NCBI RefSeq assembly: GCF_017743735.1
Contig: NZ_JAGHRO010000001.1
Coordinates: forward strand, 909,635 to 973,634
Direction of reading: 5' to 3'
Length of the DNA stretch: 64,000 bases
Source of the DNA: Shimia sp. R9_2
GTDB taxonomy: Bacteria; Pseudomonadota; Alphaproteobacteria; Rhodobacterales; Rhodobacteraceae
The number at the start of each line of letters is the position of its first letter. Position 1 is the stretch's first letter. Below, piece after piece: positions 9,642 through 18,778 of this stretch. Position numbers and translations under genes: made by a program. The notes under the pieces are model-generated. The model did not search any database. It was not told the origin of the DNA and worked only from the letters and a program-made list of their open reading frames with translations.

Positions 9642-10751
9642 GTGTTGGATTTTTCGCACAACCCCTGGCTTGTGGCGACGTCATTGGCGGTGGCGCTGAT
9701 GGCGGGGTTCACCGGGTTGTCGCTCACACGCGGGGCCAATGCGCTTCCCGATGCGCGGCGCAAGATTGTGGTGGCGCTGGCGGCGGTGGTGCTCGGCGGC
9801 GGCATTTGGTCGATGCATTTTGTCGCCATGCTGGGGCTGCAACTGCCGATCCTGTTTTTCTATGACGCGCTGATCACCTTGATCTCTGCGCTGGTGGCGA
9901 TCCTGATGGTCGGGCTGGCGCTGTTGCTGCTGCATTTCAGAGAACGCTCGCCGCAGGTGATCCTTGGGGCAGGTGTGATTGTCGGCCTTGGCATTGTGGT
10001 GATGCATTATGTCGGCATGGCCGGGATGCAGCTGTGCCGACCAGTTTATGGCGTGCTGGATGTGGTGATCTCCACCGTGGCCTCTGTGGTGCTGTCGATT
10101 CTGGCGATCTGGGTCGCCTATGATGCGCGCACACAGCGCAATATTGTGCTGGGCACGGTGTGTTTTGGCTTTGCCGTGTTTTCCATGCATTTTGTGGCGA
10201 TCCTGCTCACCGGGTTTCTGCCCAGTGAGGCCGCCGCTGTCGCCGGACCAGCGCTCGACAATCAGGTGCTGGCCATGGGGGTCACGCTGGCGGTGTTTCT
10301 GATTTGCGGGGCTTTCTTGCTGACCGGGATCACCTTCATCGCCCCGCAAGAAGACACCGAGACCGCACCATCAGAGCCCGCCGCAGAGCCTGCGCCGACG
10401 CCACAGCCTGTGGCGGCCACGGCGGGGGTGCCGTTTGAGCGTGAAGGGCAGACGTTTTTTGCGGATCCGACGCAGGTCGCAGCCATTCGGGCGGAGGGGC
10501 ATTATACGGTGCTCTATCTTGGGGCGGAGAAGCTGTTTTGCCCCTGGTCCATCACGGAGGCGGCCAACCGTCTGGAGGCGAGCGGGTTCTTGAGGGCGCA
10601 CCGCAGCTATCTGATCAACCCGAGCCATGTGAGCAGCTTTGAGCGCAACAAGGACAATGGCACGCTGTATTTTGAGACGGTGGAGTCGCTCAGCAAGGTG
10701 CCGGTGAGCCGCTCCCGCATGGGGCCGCTGCGCGAGGCGCTGGGGTTGTGA
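9642..10751 (+). CDS. MHYT-domain membrane sensor with C-terminal LytTR DNA-binding domain (CoxC-like)
   Basis: The 369-residue protein has seven predicted membrane segments in the first 240 residues with three MHYT-type motifs: SMHFVAM (about 57-63), VMHYVGM (120-126) and SMHFVAI (181-187). A Pro/Ala-rich linker leads to a LytTR DNA-binding domain (about 265-365; GHYTVLYLGAEKLFCPWSI, FLRAHRSYLINPSHV). The MHYT domain is thought to sense O2, CO or NO through bound metal. MHYT plus LytTR is the known layout of CoxC and CoxH in the Oligotropha cox cluster. The start is the GTG at 9642 behind GGGGGAGGG. It lies about 9.6 kb from coxM, with a small island and the F420 operon between. I infer, but cannot show, that it controls cox expression. 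Confidence 0.85.
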   Translation: MLDFSHNPWLVATSLAVALMAGFTGLSLTRGANALPDARRKIVVALAAVVLGGGIWSMHFVAMLGLQLPILFFYDALITLISALVAILMVGLALLLLHFRERSPQVILGAGVIVGLGIVVMHYVGMAGMQLCRPVYGVLDVVISTVASVVLSILAIWVAYDARTQRNIVLGTVCFGFAVFSMHFVAILLTGFLPSEAAAVAGPALDNQVLAMGVTLAVFLICGAFLLTGITFIAPQEDTETAPSEPAAEPAPTPQPVAATAGVPFEREGQTFFADPTQVAAIRAEGHYTVLYLGAEKLFCPWSITEAANRLEASGFLRAHRSYLINPSHVSSFERNKDNGTLYFETVESLSKVPVSRSRMGPLREALGL

Positions 10752-10980
10752 AAGGGGGCAGAGCTTTCCAGTTAAGCCCTCGCTTAATGGGGGAAATTCA
10801 AAAAGCTCGATTTTCGGTATGCCCCGTTAGTTTTAAAGATCTCCCAAGTTTGCACATATTTGGCTCGCCCTGAACATTCCGACCTTCCAGTGGCTTGAAA
10901 TGCTAAGAGCAAAGTGCTTGATACGGGATCGAATTGTCACTGCATTTCAGTGATCATTTCTACACTTCATAGGAGCAATC

Positions 10981-11961
10981 ATGAGTTCAAAAAAATCTCT
11001 AGCAGCGCGAGCTATCGGCCGAGTTCGCGGGGCGTTTGGCGTTATAACAGGAACACATGTTGCATCGCCATCTGAAGTTGAGCTCGATTCAGCAAAAGAA
11101 ACTCTGGCTGAGATCAATGTCGGAGAAATTTTGGCGCGCGTTCCTGCAGGATTTCGTGGAGCAGAGTTCACTCCTGTGGACTATGTTTGGTGGAATTTCC
11201 TCTGTCGTTCTAGGACAATTGATATGTTTCCGACGGAGTTAGCCGCATCAAAAGCTGCGGTAAAACGCATTAACGATTTCTATAGTTCTAATGTTGAGCG
11301 CTTTGGTATCACTAGAGGCAATTTTTTTGGTGGAAGCATCAAAGATGATGAAGCGGTGACGCTGCATCGTCTGATCATAGAGCAAAAACCAAAGAATGTT
11401 GTGCAAATTGGCACCTTTATTGGCTATTCTGCCGCTATTATTGCAGACGCTCTTCGGCAAAATGGCTCTGGAAGGCTGATTTGCATTGATCCTGAAATCC
11501 AACACCGCTCAAGTGGGAACCCGGTTGATGTGGCGAAAGAGCTTTTTGCCAATATGGGCCTTTCAGATATTGTGTCATTCGAAACAGGTTGGAGTTCAGG
11601 CCGGATATCCCATGGATATGACGCCAAGGTTACGAGCGTTGATTTAGAGAAAGCGCGCATGATGAATATCCCTGTGGTCGGAAGGGACGTTTTGCAGGCT
11701 GTAGAAGAGGGAGTGGATTTTGCGTTTGTGGATGGGGACCACTCAACGGCTTTTACTCTCATGGATTTCCATATGATTAGAGAATACCTCAATAAAGGGG
11801 GTATTGTGCTTTTTCATGATGCATTCTCTTGGCCGTCAGTCGCACAGGCGCTTTCGATTATTTGGAGTGACATACTCTTCTTTACTAAGAGTACGAGCGA
11901 GTTTTTTGATCTCGACGTTCGTAAGGGGCGAGATGGCTTGGCGATTATAAGAAAGAAGTAG
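10981..11961 (+). CDS. Class I SAM-dependent methyltransferase-like protein in an AT-rich island
   Basis: In this 326-residue protein a Rossmann methyltransferase core is visible from about residue 135: VVQIGTFIGYSAAIIADAL (motif I), RLICIDPE (acidic end of strand 2) and, near 245, DFAFVDGDHSTAFTLMDFHMIREYLNKGG. The last resembles the CmcI/Methyltransf_24 group that modifies sugars or small molecules. The substrate is unknown. Base use is clearly AT-richer than the neighbours, and an IS remnant follows, so the gene looks acquired. The ATG at 10981 has AGGAG 8 bases upstream. Confidence 0.65.
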   Translation: MSSKKSLAARAIGRVRGAFGVITGTHVASPSEVELDSAKETLAEINVGEILARVPAGFRGAEFTPVDYVWWNFLCRSRTIDMFPTELAASKAAVKRINDFYSSNVERFGITRGNFFGGSIKDDEAVTLHRLIIEQKPKNVVQIGTFIGYSAAIIADALRQNGSGRLICIDPEIQHRSSGNPVDVAKELFANMGLSDIVSFETGWSSGRISHGYDAKVTSVDLEKARMMNIPVVGRDVLQAVEEGVDFAFVDGDHSTAFTLMDFHMIREYLNKGGIVLFHDAFSWPSVAQALSIIWSDILFFTKSTSEFFDLDVRKGRDGLAIIRKK

Positions 11962-12189
11962 TCTCGTTGCCCACATCCTGGCATTGTTTGCGATGGGTTA
12001 GCTTGACTGTTTTTATGTCAGAAACGTGTTTGGCGGGGGTGGTTATTTCTTGTTTCGGCAATGCGTCTCAGGGGGCTGCTGACTATTGGTTGCACAGGGA
12101 AAAGTTTTAGGCGCGGTGAATTCAGTTGCTGCGAAGCGCGACTTTCTTACACATGTGTTGTTGGACGCAAGTCGTACAGGAACTGCAAA
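11962..12189. other. Intergenic AT-richer stretch between methyltransferase and IS remnant
   Basis: I see no gene, RNA or clear repeat here. Short open frames have no start signal or recognisable sequence. It is probably junk left around the decayed insertion sequence. Confidence 0.5.
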
Positions 12190-13215
12190 GTGCAAGCGGC
12201 CCCCTTTGAATGCAGCTCGGCCACCCCATCGCCGGTTTCAAGCTTTTTAGACGCGGGCGGTCCGACCTGCCCCGATGCGCCCTCACTCGCAACGAGAGTC
12301 TGCGGGTCTGTTTTAATATTCGGCGACTTTGGTATGGGCAAGCGCGTCGGGCACGGAACCCTCAATTTGCTCAAGCGTCAGAAACGCTTTTGTGGGCGTT
12401 TGATTGCCGAACGATGAGTGCGGTCTGACGTTGTTGTAGTGGTATCGCCAGAGCGCCAGCTTTCGGCGGGCATCTTCCAAGCTCTCTAACATCTCTTCGT
12501 TCAATGGCTCGTCGCGGATACAGCCGTTGAAGCTCTCGAAGAAGGTATTCTGCTGCGGCTTGCCTAGATCAATGTAGTGCCAATCGACGTTGTTGTCTTT
12601 CGCGCATTTCAGGATCGCCCGACTGGTGAACTCTATTCCATTATCGCTGACAATGCTGGCGTGCTTGCCATTTATGCAAACCAGCGAATCCAGTTCTCGC
12701 GCCAAACGGGCGCTGGAGATCGATGTGTCTGCGATCAGCCCCAGATTTTCACGAGAATAATCAGCATTCACTGCCATAATACGGAACCGGCGCGATGCAC
12801 TGAACGTCTCTGACTGAAGGTCTAGCGACCAACGTGCACCGGGCCATAGGACCTCTGGCATCGGTGTTCGTGATCCTCGGGCGCGCTACCTACCTCGTCG
12901 GCGTCTGACACCCAGTTTCTCTTCGGTGTAGAGGCGATACAAATTCATCTGGTTCATAATGCACCCTTCGTGCTCAATTATCACGCCGATCCGGCGATAA
13001 TCAAATCTGCGTCGCTTGGCAGCGATCCCCTTCATCTCCTTGCGGATCTCCGGATTGTCAGGCGGACGGTCGCGCCTGACGGTCTTGGGGTCGACACCGA
13101 CAAGACGGCATGCGCAGCGCTGCGAGATGTCATGATCCCGCATTGCCAACAATGCTCCTCGCGTCGCTTGACCGGCGTCGTCAGCTCTTTCCCAGCAACC
13201 CCTACACTACAACGC
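12190..13215 (-). pseudogene. Decayed IS3-family insertion sequence, orfB transposase with internal stop
   Basis: The reading frame 13152-12313 encodes an IS3-type OrfB. It starts MLAMRDHDISQR and CRLVGVDPKTVRRDRPPD, continues through 'LYRLYTEEKLGVRRRRGR', then meets TAG at 12888-12886, and continues in the same frame as [22 protein letters not shown]. The stop replaces a codon where relatives have Lys. The DDE residues are still visible: [20 protein letters not shown]. After the stop at 12313 a shifted frame carries the usual tail KQTRRLSLRVR. Upstream of 13152 only a scrap of the orfA end (GKELTTPVKRREE) remains, frame-shifted from orfB. The element is truncated and not functional. Confidence 0.85.
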
Positions 13216-13380
13216 GGGAGATTTTTGGGGGCAGGCCATACCCTTCACTAAGCATTGCAGCTCTTTACAACCGACAATCACTCACCTGTAGATCTTTAGA
13301 GCAACTACTTTTATTGAACTAGCTAAGCGTTTGGAAATTAGTTCACATCTCATCGAGCAGTCCCCCCGCTCCAACGCAGT
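13216..13380. other. Intergenic region between IS remnant and F420 operon end
   Basis: No gene or structured RNA is visible. The AT-richer composition stops near 13340, which probably marks the edge of the inserted segment. Confidence 0.4.
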
Positions 13381-13410
13381 AAACCGGCCCCATAGGTCAC
13401 GGAGCCGGTT
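13381..13410 (-). terminator. Hairpin at the end of the F420 operon
   Basis: AACCGGCCCC (13382-13391) and GGAGCCGGTT (13401-13410) form a 10-bp stem with one weak pair, 16 bp beyond the stop codon of the last gene. The T tract is short, so termination strength is uncertain. Confidence 0.55.
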
Positions 13411-13425
13411 ATGTCTGGGGCAGAT

Positions 13426-14457
13426 TTATTCCGCTGCGATGGCCTCGTCGGCCTGCGCTTGGAAGGCCGGAATGATGTGGTTGCCGTAGTCGGAGATGAT
13501 TTTCTCCTCCTCGCCATTGTCCAGATAGATGTTGAACTGTGTCACACCGGCCTCTTTGAGCGCGTTGAGCTTGCTGATGTGCTCGTCGATCTCGCCCAGA
13601 ACGCTGAAGCTGTCGACGATGTCATCGGTGATGAAGTCGAGGTAGGGGTTATCGCTCTGGCCGTGTTTGGAATAGTCATAGCCTTTACGGTCTTTGATGT
13701 ATTCGGTCAGGGCTTTGGGGATGTCTTCGCGCTCGGTGCCGTATTTCTCAACGATGTCAGCGACGTGGTTGCCGACCATGGCGGGGAACCATTTGGTGGC
13801 TTCGCGGCCTTTGGCGCGGTCGCCTGTGTAGGCTGGCGCGGCGGCCATGACGCCGAAGTTGGACATGTCGCGGCCTTCGGCTTCGCCTGCGGCAATGGCC
13901 TGATCGGTTAGCCATTTGATGATTGCAGGTTCGGCAATCTGCAGGATCAGACCATCACCGACGCGGCCTGCCGAGGACAGGGCCTTGGGGCCATAGGCGG
14001 CGACCCAGACGGGGAGTTCATAGCCGGTGGCCCATGGGAACTGGATCGGGTTTGGCGCGTCGCCATATTGTGCCTCATCGCCGCGCACGAGGGCTTTCAC
14101 AACATGGGTAAACTCCTCAAGGCGGGCGAGGGGGGCAGGTTTTTTGCCCATCACGCGCACGGCGCTATCGCCGCGGCCAAGACCAAGTTCAAAGCGGTTG
14201 CCGGATTGCTTGGCAAGGGAGCCAAAGAGCGAGGCGGCGTGGGACCAGTCGCGGGTGTTCGGGTTGGTGACGCAAGGCCCGAATTTCATCTTGGTGGTGT
14301 GCTCCATGCACATCGCCATGGCCACATAGCTTTCGCGCCACAGGATGTGGCTGTCATAGAACCAGCAGTAGGTGAAGCCTGCGTTTTCGGCTTGGCGCAC
14401 AAGTGCCTTGGCGCGCTCCGGCTCAACGAAGCCTTTAAAACAAATACCAAATTCCAT
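13426..14457 (-). CDS. Luciferase-like F420-dependent oxidoreductase, CPS_4043-type
   Basis: This is a 343-residue TIM-barrel protein of the luciferase-like monooxygenase superfamily: MEFGICFKGFVEPERAKALVRQAENAGF at the N-terminus, 'RFELGLGRGDSAVRVMG' for cofactor phosphate binding, and 'PVWVAAYGPKALSSAGRVGDGLIL' near the middle. Wording matches the family named after Colwellia CPS_4043, annotated as F420-dependent. Its place as last gene of the F420 operon, 44 bp after npdG, supports F420 rather than FMN as cofactor. The substrate is unknown. It ends in Ala-Ala-Glu. Confidence 0.82.
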   Translation of the reverse strand: MEFGICFKGFVEPERAKALVRQAENAGFTYCWFYDSHILWRESYVAMAMCMEHTTKMKFGPCVTNPNTRDWSHAASLFGSLAKQSGNRFELGLGRGDSAVRVMGKKPAPLARLEEFTHVVKALVRGDEAQYGDAPNPIQFPWATGYELPVWVAAYGPKALSSAGRVGDGLILQIAEPAIIKWLTDQAIAAGEAEGRDMSNFGVMAAAPAYTGDRAKGREATKWFPAMVGNHVADIVEKYGTEREDIPKALTEYIKDRKGYDYSKHGQSDNPYLDFITDDIVDSFSVLGEIDEHISKLNALKEAGVTQFNIYLDNGEEEKIISDYGNHIIPAFQAQADEAIAAE

Positions 14458-14501
14458 GGGGGTCTCCTTGTTGGGTGTTGTTGTGTTTGGGGGCGGGTGG
14501 A

Positions 14502-15170
14502 TCAGTGATCCGGCGCCCAGACTTTGATGCCGGCGTGGGAAAACGGCACGGCTTTGGAAATATTGGTGCGGATCAGGATCGGGGTGATCGCCTCGACACA
14601 GCGGGCGGCCTGTGCGGGGCCTGCGTTATAGGCGGTGACGCCAAGCTTCTCGCAGAGTTCCATGACCTTTTTGCGCGCGGCCAGCTGGTTGCCGCAGACA
14701 AGGATGTCGCAGTTGATGTCCCACTCAAGCGTGTTCAGGGTGACCGCAGAGACATTGTGCAACGCGCCAATCACCGGGATGTCGGCCCCGAGAATGGCCT
14801 GCGCGGCCTCGGTTGCGGAGCCTTCGGGCGGCATGTCCACAAGCTTGGGATCGCCCTCTGCCAGCGGCACCACGATGTCGACGAGGATCTTGCCCGCGAG
14901 ATGGGGTTTGAGCGCCTCCAGCGTGGCGTTGTGGCCCGCAAACGGCACTGCTAGGATCACCATTTCGTCGGCGGCCTGTGTGGCGCCTTCGTTGTCGGCA
15001 CCGGTGATCGGGGCGGCGTCGGCGGCCAGTTTGGCCTGAAGCTCGCTGGCGATCTCGCTGGCGCGGGCGCCGTCCCGCGAGCCGAGCACCACCGGCACGC
15101 CCGCGCGGGCAAAGCGCAGCGCGAGACCTTGGCCCTGTGGGCCGGTGCCGCCGATAATTGCAATTGTCAT
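14502..15170 (-). CDS. npdG: NADPH-dependent F420 reductase
   Basis: The 222-residue protein has an N-terminal NADP-binding fold ([22 protein letters not shown], followed by [10 protein letters not shown] for the 2'-phosphate) and the family's '[33 protein letters not shown]' and '[27 protein letters not shown]' stretches. It moves hydride between NADPH and F420 and so connects the F420 pool to central metabolism. The start overlaps the stop of cofE by four bases. Confidence 0.9.
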   Translation of the reverse strand: MTIAIIGGTGPQGQGLALRFARAGVPVVLGSRDGARASEIASELQAKLAADAAPITGADNEGATQAADEMVILAVPFAGHNATLEALKPHLAGKILVDIVVPLAEGDPKLVDMPPEGSATEAAQAILGADIPVIGALHNVSAVTLNTLEWDINCDILVCGNQLAARKKVMELCEKLGVTAYNAGPAQAARCVEAITPILIRTNISKAVPFSHAGIKVWAPDH

Positions 15171-15931
15171 CTGAACATATCCTCTTTCTTTTTGCGGACC
15201 AGATCGCTGGCCTGTCCGGTGTTTCCATCCCAGGTGAGGCCCCGGATCACCACGAGGGGTGTCTGTGAGGCTTTGGAGATTGCGAGGCCCGAGGCGGCGG
15301 CCAGTTCATCGCCAAAGGCCGGTTGTGTGACCGCCAGATCACGGCCATGAGCGTCTTTGTTGCCGACCTCGGATTTGAGCGCGGGCAGCCCGGCCATGCC
15401 GATGGCCACATTGACCTGCCCCAGCCGCCACGGGCGGCCGAAGGTGTCAGAGATCACCACGCCCAGACGGGTCTGAAACCGCGCGGTGAGGGCCGCGAGC
15501 AGCGCGGCGGCGCTGGCGTCGGGATCGCGGGGCAAGAGGAGCGCCATGTCCTCGCCGCCGATGTTGGATTGATCGACGCCCGCATTGGCAGAGATGTGGC
15601 CGCTGACATGTTCACAGATCAGCGTGCCTTCGCCCGCGTCGGGGTGTTTCCAGCTTTTGACCACGCGCGCGCTTTCGCGCAGCACCACCTCGACCTTGCG
15701 CGGGTCTTTGGAGATACGCTGCGCCAATGCGTTTGCCTCCTCACCCGGGGTGACGGTGGCGAGATCAACCAGCAGCCCTTCGGCTTTGGACACCACCTTT
15801 TGGGCGACAATCAGAATGTCATTGGGCTCCACGCCGATCGGCTCCAGAGCCTCGGCAAGGATGGCGGCGAGATCGTCGCTGGGGTGGATTTCTGGGATGC
15901 CGGGGACAGCGATGATGGAAAGCGCGCTCAT
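15167..15931 (-). CDS. cofE: Coenzyme F420-0:L-glutamate ligase
   Basis: The 254-residue protein is typical of stand-alone Cof[82 protein letters not shown]. It adds gamma-linked glutamates to F420-0 using GTP. The C-terminal FMN-reductase domain found in actinobacterial FbiB is absent. That domain reduces dehydro-F420, so its absence bears on which precursor is used. It overlaps both neighbours by four bases (ATGA). Confidence 0.93.
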   Translation of the reverse strand: MSALSIIAVPGIPEIHPSDDLAAILAEALEPIGVEPNDILIVAQKVVSKAEGLLVDLATVTPGEEANALAQRISKDPRKVEVVLRESARVVKSWKHPDAGEGTLICEHVSGHISANAGVDQSNIGGEDMALLLPRDPDASAAALLAALTARFQTRLGVVISDTFGRPWRLGQVNVAIGMAGLPALKSEVGNKDAHGRDLAVTQPAFGDELAAASGLAISKASQTPLVVIRGLTWDGNTGQASDLVRKKKEDMFR

Positions 15932-16557
15932 AGGGCCTGTTGTCCTGTGGAGGGGCGTTGGCGCAGCTGTTGGATCTGGGCCAAATCGCGGGTGGTATCG
16001 ACGTCAAAGCGCAGGGTGCTGCTGCGCAGGATGTGGCAGGCGAGACCCGCGCGAGCAGCGGCTTTGCGGTGCGCACGAAAGGAACCGGGGCCAAAGCAGA
16101 ACTCAAATTCGGCCTCGGGATGGAGCATCAGGCAGTTGGTGCCGCCATCGCTGGATTCACAGAGCGCGGCGGCGGTGGGCGGCAGGGTAAGCCGTGACAG
16201 CTGCGCGATGTCGGTGGCAGAGAGCAGGGCGAGATCGCCGGGCAGGATGGCCAGATGCGCAAAGCCTTGGTCTGCGGCCCAAAGCTTGGCCTGCGTGCAG
16301 GCGCTGTTGAGGCCCTGTGCGACCTCTTCCATCAGCACGGCGGCCCCGTGCGCGCGCGCTTTTTCGGCAATGAGAGGGCTGGCGGTCACCACCACCACCG
16401 AGGCGTCACATTGCGCCGCTGCGATCTGATCAAGCGTGCGTAGGAACAGGGAGAGGGCGAACCTCTGCCGCTCTTGCGGGGGCAGGGCGTCGCTGAGGCG
16501 GGTTTTGGCCTGTTTCGGGTCCTTCATCGGAATGGCGATCAGCAGCTTGCTCGTCAT
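15928..16557 (-). CDS. cofC: CofC/FbiD-type guanylyltransferase for the F420 side chain
   Basis: In this 209-residue nucleotidyltransferase the N-terminus 'LLIAIPMKDPKQAKTRLSDALPPQERQRFALSLFLRTL' contains the guanylyltransferase signature, and 'HLAILPGDLALLSATDI' holds the metal-binding Asp. It couples GTP to a three-carbon phospho-acid that becomes the F420 side-chain link. Known members use 2-phospholactate (archaea), phosphoenolpyruvate (actinobacteria) or 3-phosphoglycerate (Mycetohabitans). Sequence reading does not tell me which one applies here. Confidence 0.88.
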   Translation of the reverse strand: MTSKLLIAIPMKDPKQAKTRLSDALPPQERQRFALSLFLRTLDQIAAAQCDASVVVVTASPLIAEKARAHGAAVLMEEVAQGLNSACTQAKLWAADQGFAHLAILPGDLALLSATDIAQLSRLTLPPTAAALCESSDGGTNCLMLHPEAEFEFCFGPGSFRAHRKAAARAGLACHILRSSTLRFDVDTTRDLAQIQQLRQRPSTGQQAL

Positions 16558-17525
16558 GCGCAGACCTCATCCGGAGCAGGGGCCAAGGGAGACAGGTTGG
16601 CGAGATGCAGCAGGCGCTGCGCCAGCGCGCATTTGTCGGTGCGGGTTTGCATTACGGTCTGCTCGACATGGAGGGGCAGGTCGGTTGCCACCTGATCCCC
16701 GGCGTCGGTGACGTCGATCACCAACCCGTCGATCAGCCCGTCATAGAGATCGGCGATATAGGCGGTGGAAGGCGTGAGACCGAGGCTTTGCAGCATTTTG
16801 TCCGCCGGTCCTTTGAGCGCGCGGCCCCCCACAAAGGGGCTGACCGCAAGGCGGGGGGCGGTGGCCTGTGCCAAGGTCTCGCCGATCCCGGGGATGCCGA
16901 GAATGGGCATGATCGACATCAGGGGATTGCTGGGGGCAATCACGATCAGGTCGGTGTCGGTGATCGCGTCCAGTGCTGCCGGATTGGCGCGTGCGGTTTC
17001 CTGCCCCTCATAGGCCAGATCGCGCACCGCAGGGCGGCATTGGTCGCGTACGAAGTACTCCTGAAAGCTTTGCCAACCGCTTTCTGTACAGACGCGGGTT
17101 GGCACTTGATCCTCGGTGGAAAGGAGCAGCCGCGCAGAGATGCCAAGGGCTTTGGCGATGTGATCTGTGATGTCTTGGCGCGCGCGGCCCTGCACCAATT
17201 GCATGGTGCGGAAGATGTGCAGGCCGAGGTCACGGTCGCCCAGCGTCATCCATGTTTCTTGTCCCAGATCCTTAAGGACCGAAAGCGCGCGCAGGGCGTC
17301 GTCTTCTACGCCCCAGCCTTGTGCGCGGTTGATGCGGTCGCTCAGAGTGTAGAGCATGGTGTCCACATCCGGTGACACCCAGAGACCGTGGAAGCTGTCG
17401 TCATCGCCGATGTTGCAGATCACGCGCAGATCAACATTGCCCAGATGCGCAAAGCCTTCGGCCATTTTGGCACCGCCAACGCCGCCAGCGATCAGGGTGA
17501 CACGGGTTTGAGACAGGCCGCTCAT
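16554..17525 (-). CDS. cofD: CofD/FbiA-type transferase (FO to F420-0)
   Basis: The 323-residue protein has the family start VTLIAGGVGGAKMAEGFAHL, then 'VICNIGDDDSFHGLWVSPDVDTMLYTL' and 'IVIAPSNPLMSIMPILGIPGIGETL'. It joins the CofC product to FO, giving F420-0 or its dehydro or phosphoglycerate form. The operon order cofD-cofC-cofE with four-base overlaps suggests equal expression of the three late steps. Confidence 0.93.
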   Translation of the reverse strand: MSGLSQTRVTLIAGGVGGAKMAEGFAHLGNVDLRVICNIGDDDSFHGLWVSPDVDTMLYTLSDRINRAQGWGVEDDALRALSVLKDLGQETWMTLGDRDLGLHIFRTMQLVQGRARQDITDHIAKALGISARLLLSTEDQVPTRVCTESGWQSFQEYFVRDQCRPAVRDLAYEGQETARANPAALDAITDTDLIVIAPSNPLMSIMPILGIPGIGETLAQATAPRLAVSPFVGGRALKGPADKMLQSLGLTPSTAYIADLYDGLIDGLVIDVTDAGDQVATDLPLHVEQTVMQTRTDKCALAQRLLHLANLSPLAPAPDEVCA

Positions 17526-18778
17526 TCTGCGGCCACCCGAGTGGTGTCTTCCTCAAGGAAGGCCAGCGGATCCTGGCCCTGACGGGCGACAAGGGGGGCT
17601 TGGGCGTCCGGGGTGTGGTCGTCGTAGGTTTCCAGCGTGTCATAGACCGTGTTGCGGCGCACCGGGATGCGGCCTGCGGCGCGGATGATCTCGACCATTT
17701 CGGCGGCCATGATCTCCTGCCCGTTTTTGGCACCGGCAGAGCGGCTGATGCTTTCGTTCATCAGGGTGCCGCCCAGATCGTTCACGCCGCGATCCAGCAT
17801 GTAATGCGCGCGCTCGGCACCGAGTTTGGTCCAGCTCACCTGAATGTTGTCGATCTGGCCGTGCAGGAAAATGCGGCTGACGGCGTGCATCTTTTCGGTT
17901 TCATAATGGGTCGGGCCGGGGCGGACAAGCTCCGGATTGGCGGTGAAGAGCGGGGAGTCCTCATGCACAAAGCTGAGCGGGACCAGCTCTGTGAAACCGC
18001 CGGTGTCTTTCTGAATGTCGCGCAGGATGCGCATGTGCTGCGCCCATTGTTTGGGGCCGTCGATATGGCCGTACATGATGGTGGCGGTGGTTTTCAACCC
18101 GACGGAATGGGCGGCGCGGATGATCTCGACCCAGCGCTCGGCGCTGAGCTTGTTCTTGGTCAGCTGTTTGCGGATGTCCGTGTCCAGAATTTCGGCGGCG
18201 GTGCCGGGCATTGAGCCAAGGCCGCATTCTTTGAGATCCTGAATGAAATCGGCAAAGGACAGTTTGGTTTTGGCCGCGCCGTACCACACCTCAAAGGGCG
18301 AAAACGCGTGGATGTGCATGTCGGGCAGTTCAGCTTTCAGCCCGAGCAGCAGATTGCGGTATTCATGTCCTGACATTTTGGGGTGCAGGCCACCTTGGAT
18401 GCAGACCTCGGTGGCACCGCGGTTCCAAGCCTCCACGGCGCGGGCGACAACCTGATCCACATTGAGCCACTCAGCACCCGCATCTTCGCGGCGTTTGGCA
18501 AAGCCGCAGAATTTGCAGCCCATGTAGCAGACGTTGGTGAAGTTGATGTTGCGGTTCACAACAAAGCTGACCTGATCGCCATTGGCGCGGTGGCGCAGCT
18601 GGTCCGCAACCGCGGAGATTGCCGCGATGTCTGCGCCCTGCGCGGCAAAGAGGGTTTCGCCCTCCTGTTCGCTGATCTCCTGACCCTCAAGGGATTTCTC
18701 AAGGATGGCGCGCACAGCGGGCGAGGTGCCGTGCAGCGAAACGGGGGCGGGGCCGATCACGCGGTTGTGGTCAAGCAT
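17522..18778 (-). CDS. cofH: FO synthase subunit 2, radical SAM
   Basis: From the ATG at 18778, which follows a strong AGGAGGAAGAG, the protein is 418 residues. An open frame runs 61 codons further upstream but overlaps cofG heavily and lacks a site. The radical-SAM cluster motif CYMGCKFC (CX3CX2C) is near residue 77, after 'VNRNINFTNV'. With CofG, CofH makes the deazaflavin FO from tyrosine and 5-amino-6-ribitylaminouracil. Two separate genes rather than the fused FbiC of actinobacteria is the archaeal/cyanobacterial/proteobacterial arrangement. It overlaps cofG by 22 bp and ends in Ala-Ala-Glu. Confidence 0.93.
   Translation of the reverse strand: MLDHNRVIGPAPVSLHGTSPAVRAILEKSLEGQEISEQEGETLFAAQGADIAAISAVADQLRHRANGDQVSFVVNRNINFTNVCYMGCKFCGFAKRREDAGAEWLNVDQVVARAVEAWNRGATEVCIQGGLHPKMSGHEYRNLLLGLKAELPDMHIHAFSPFEVWYGAAKTKLSFADFIQDLKECGLGSMPGTAAEILDTDIRKQLTKNKLSAERWVEIIRAAHSVGLKTTATIMYGHIDGPKQWAQHMRILRDIQKDTGGFTELVPLSFVHEDSPLFTANPELVRPGPTHYETEKMHAVSRIFLHGQIDNIQVSWTKLGAERAHYMLDRGVNDLGGTLMNESISRSAGAKNGQEIMAAEMVEIIRAAGRIPVRRNTVYDTLETYDDHTPDAQAPLVARQGQDPLAFLEEDTTRVAAE

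Noticed and set aside
12061..12417. Plus-strand frame beside the IS remnant
   Set aside because: It overlaps the antisense tail of the transposase and has no own signal.
12861..12886. Frameshift between two transposase halves
   Set aside because: Both halves are in the same frame (291 bases = 97 codons between starts). The break is a stop codon, not a frameshift.
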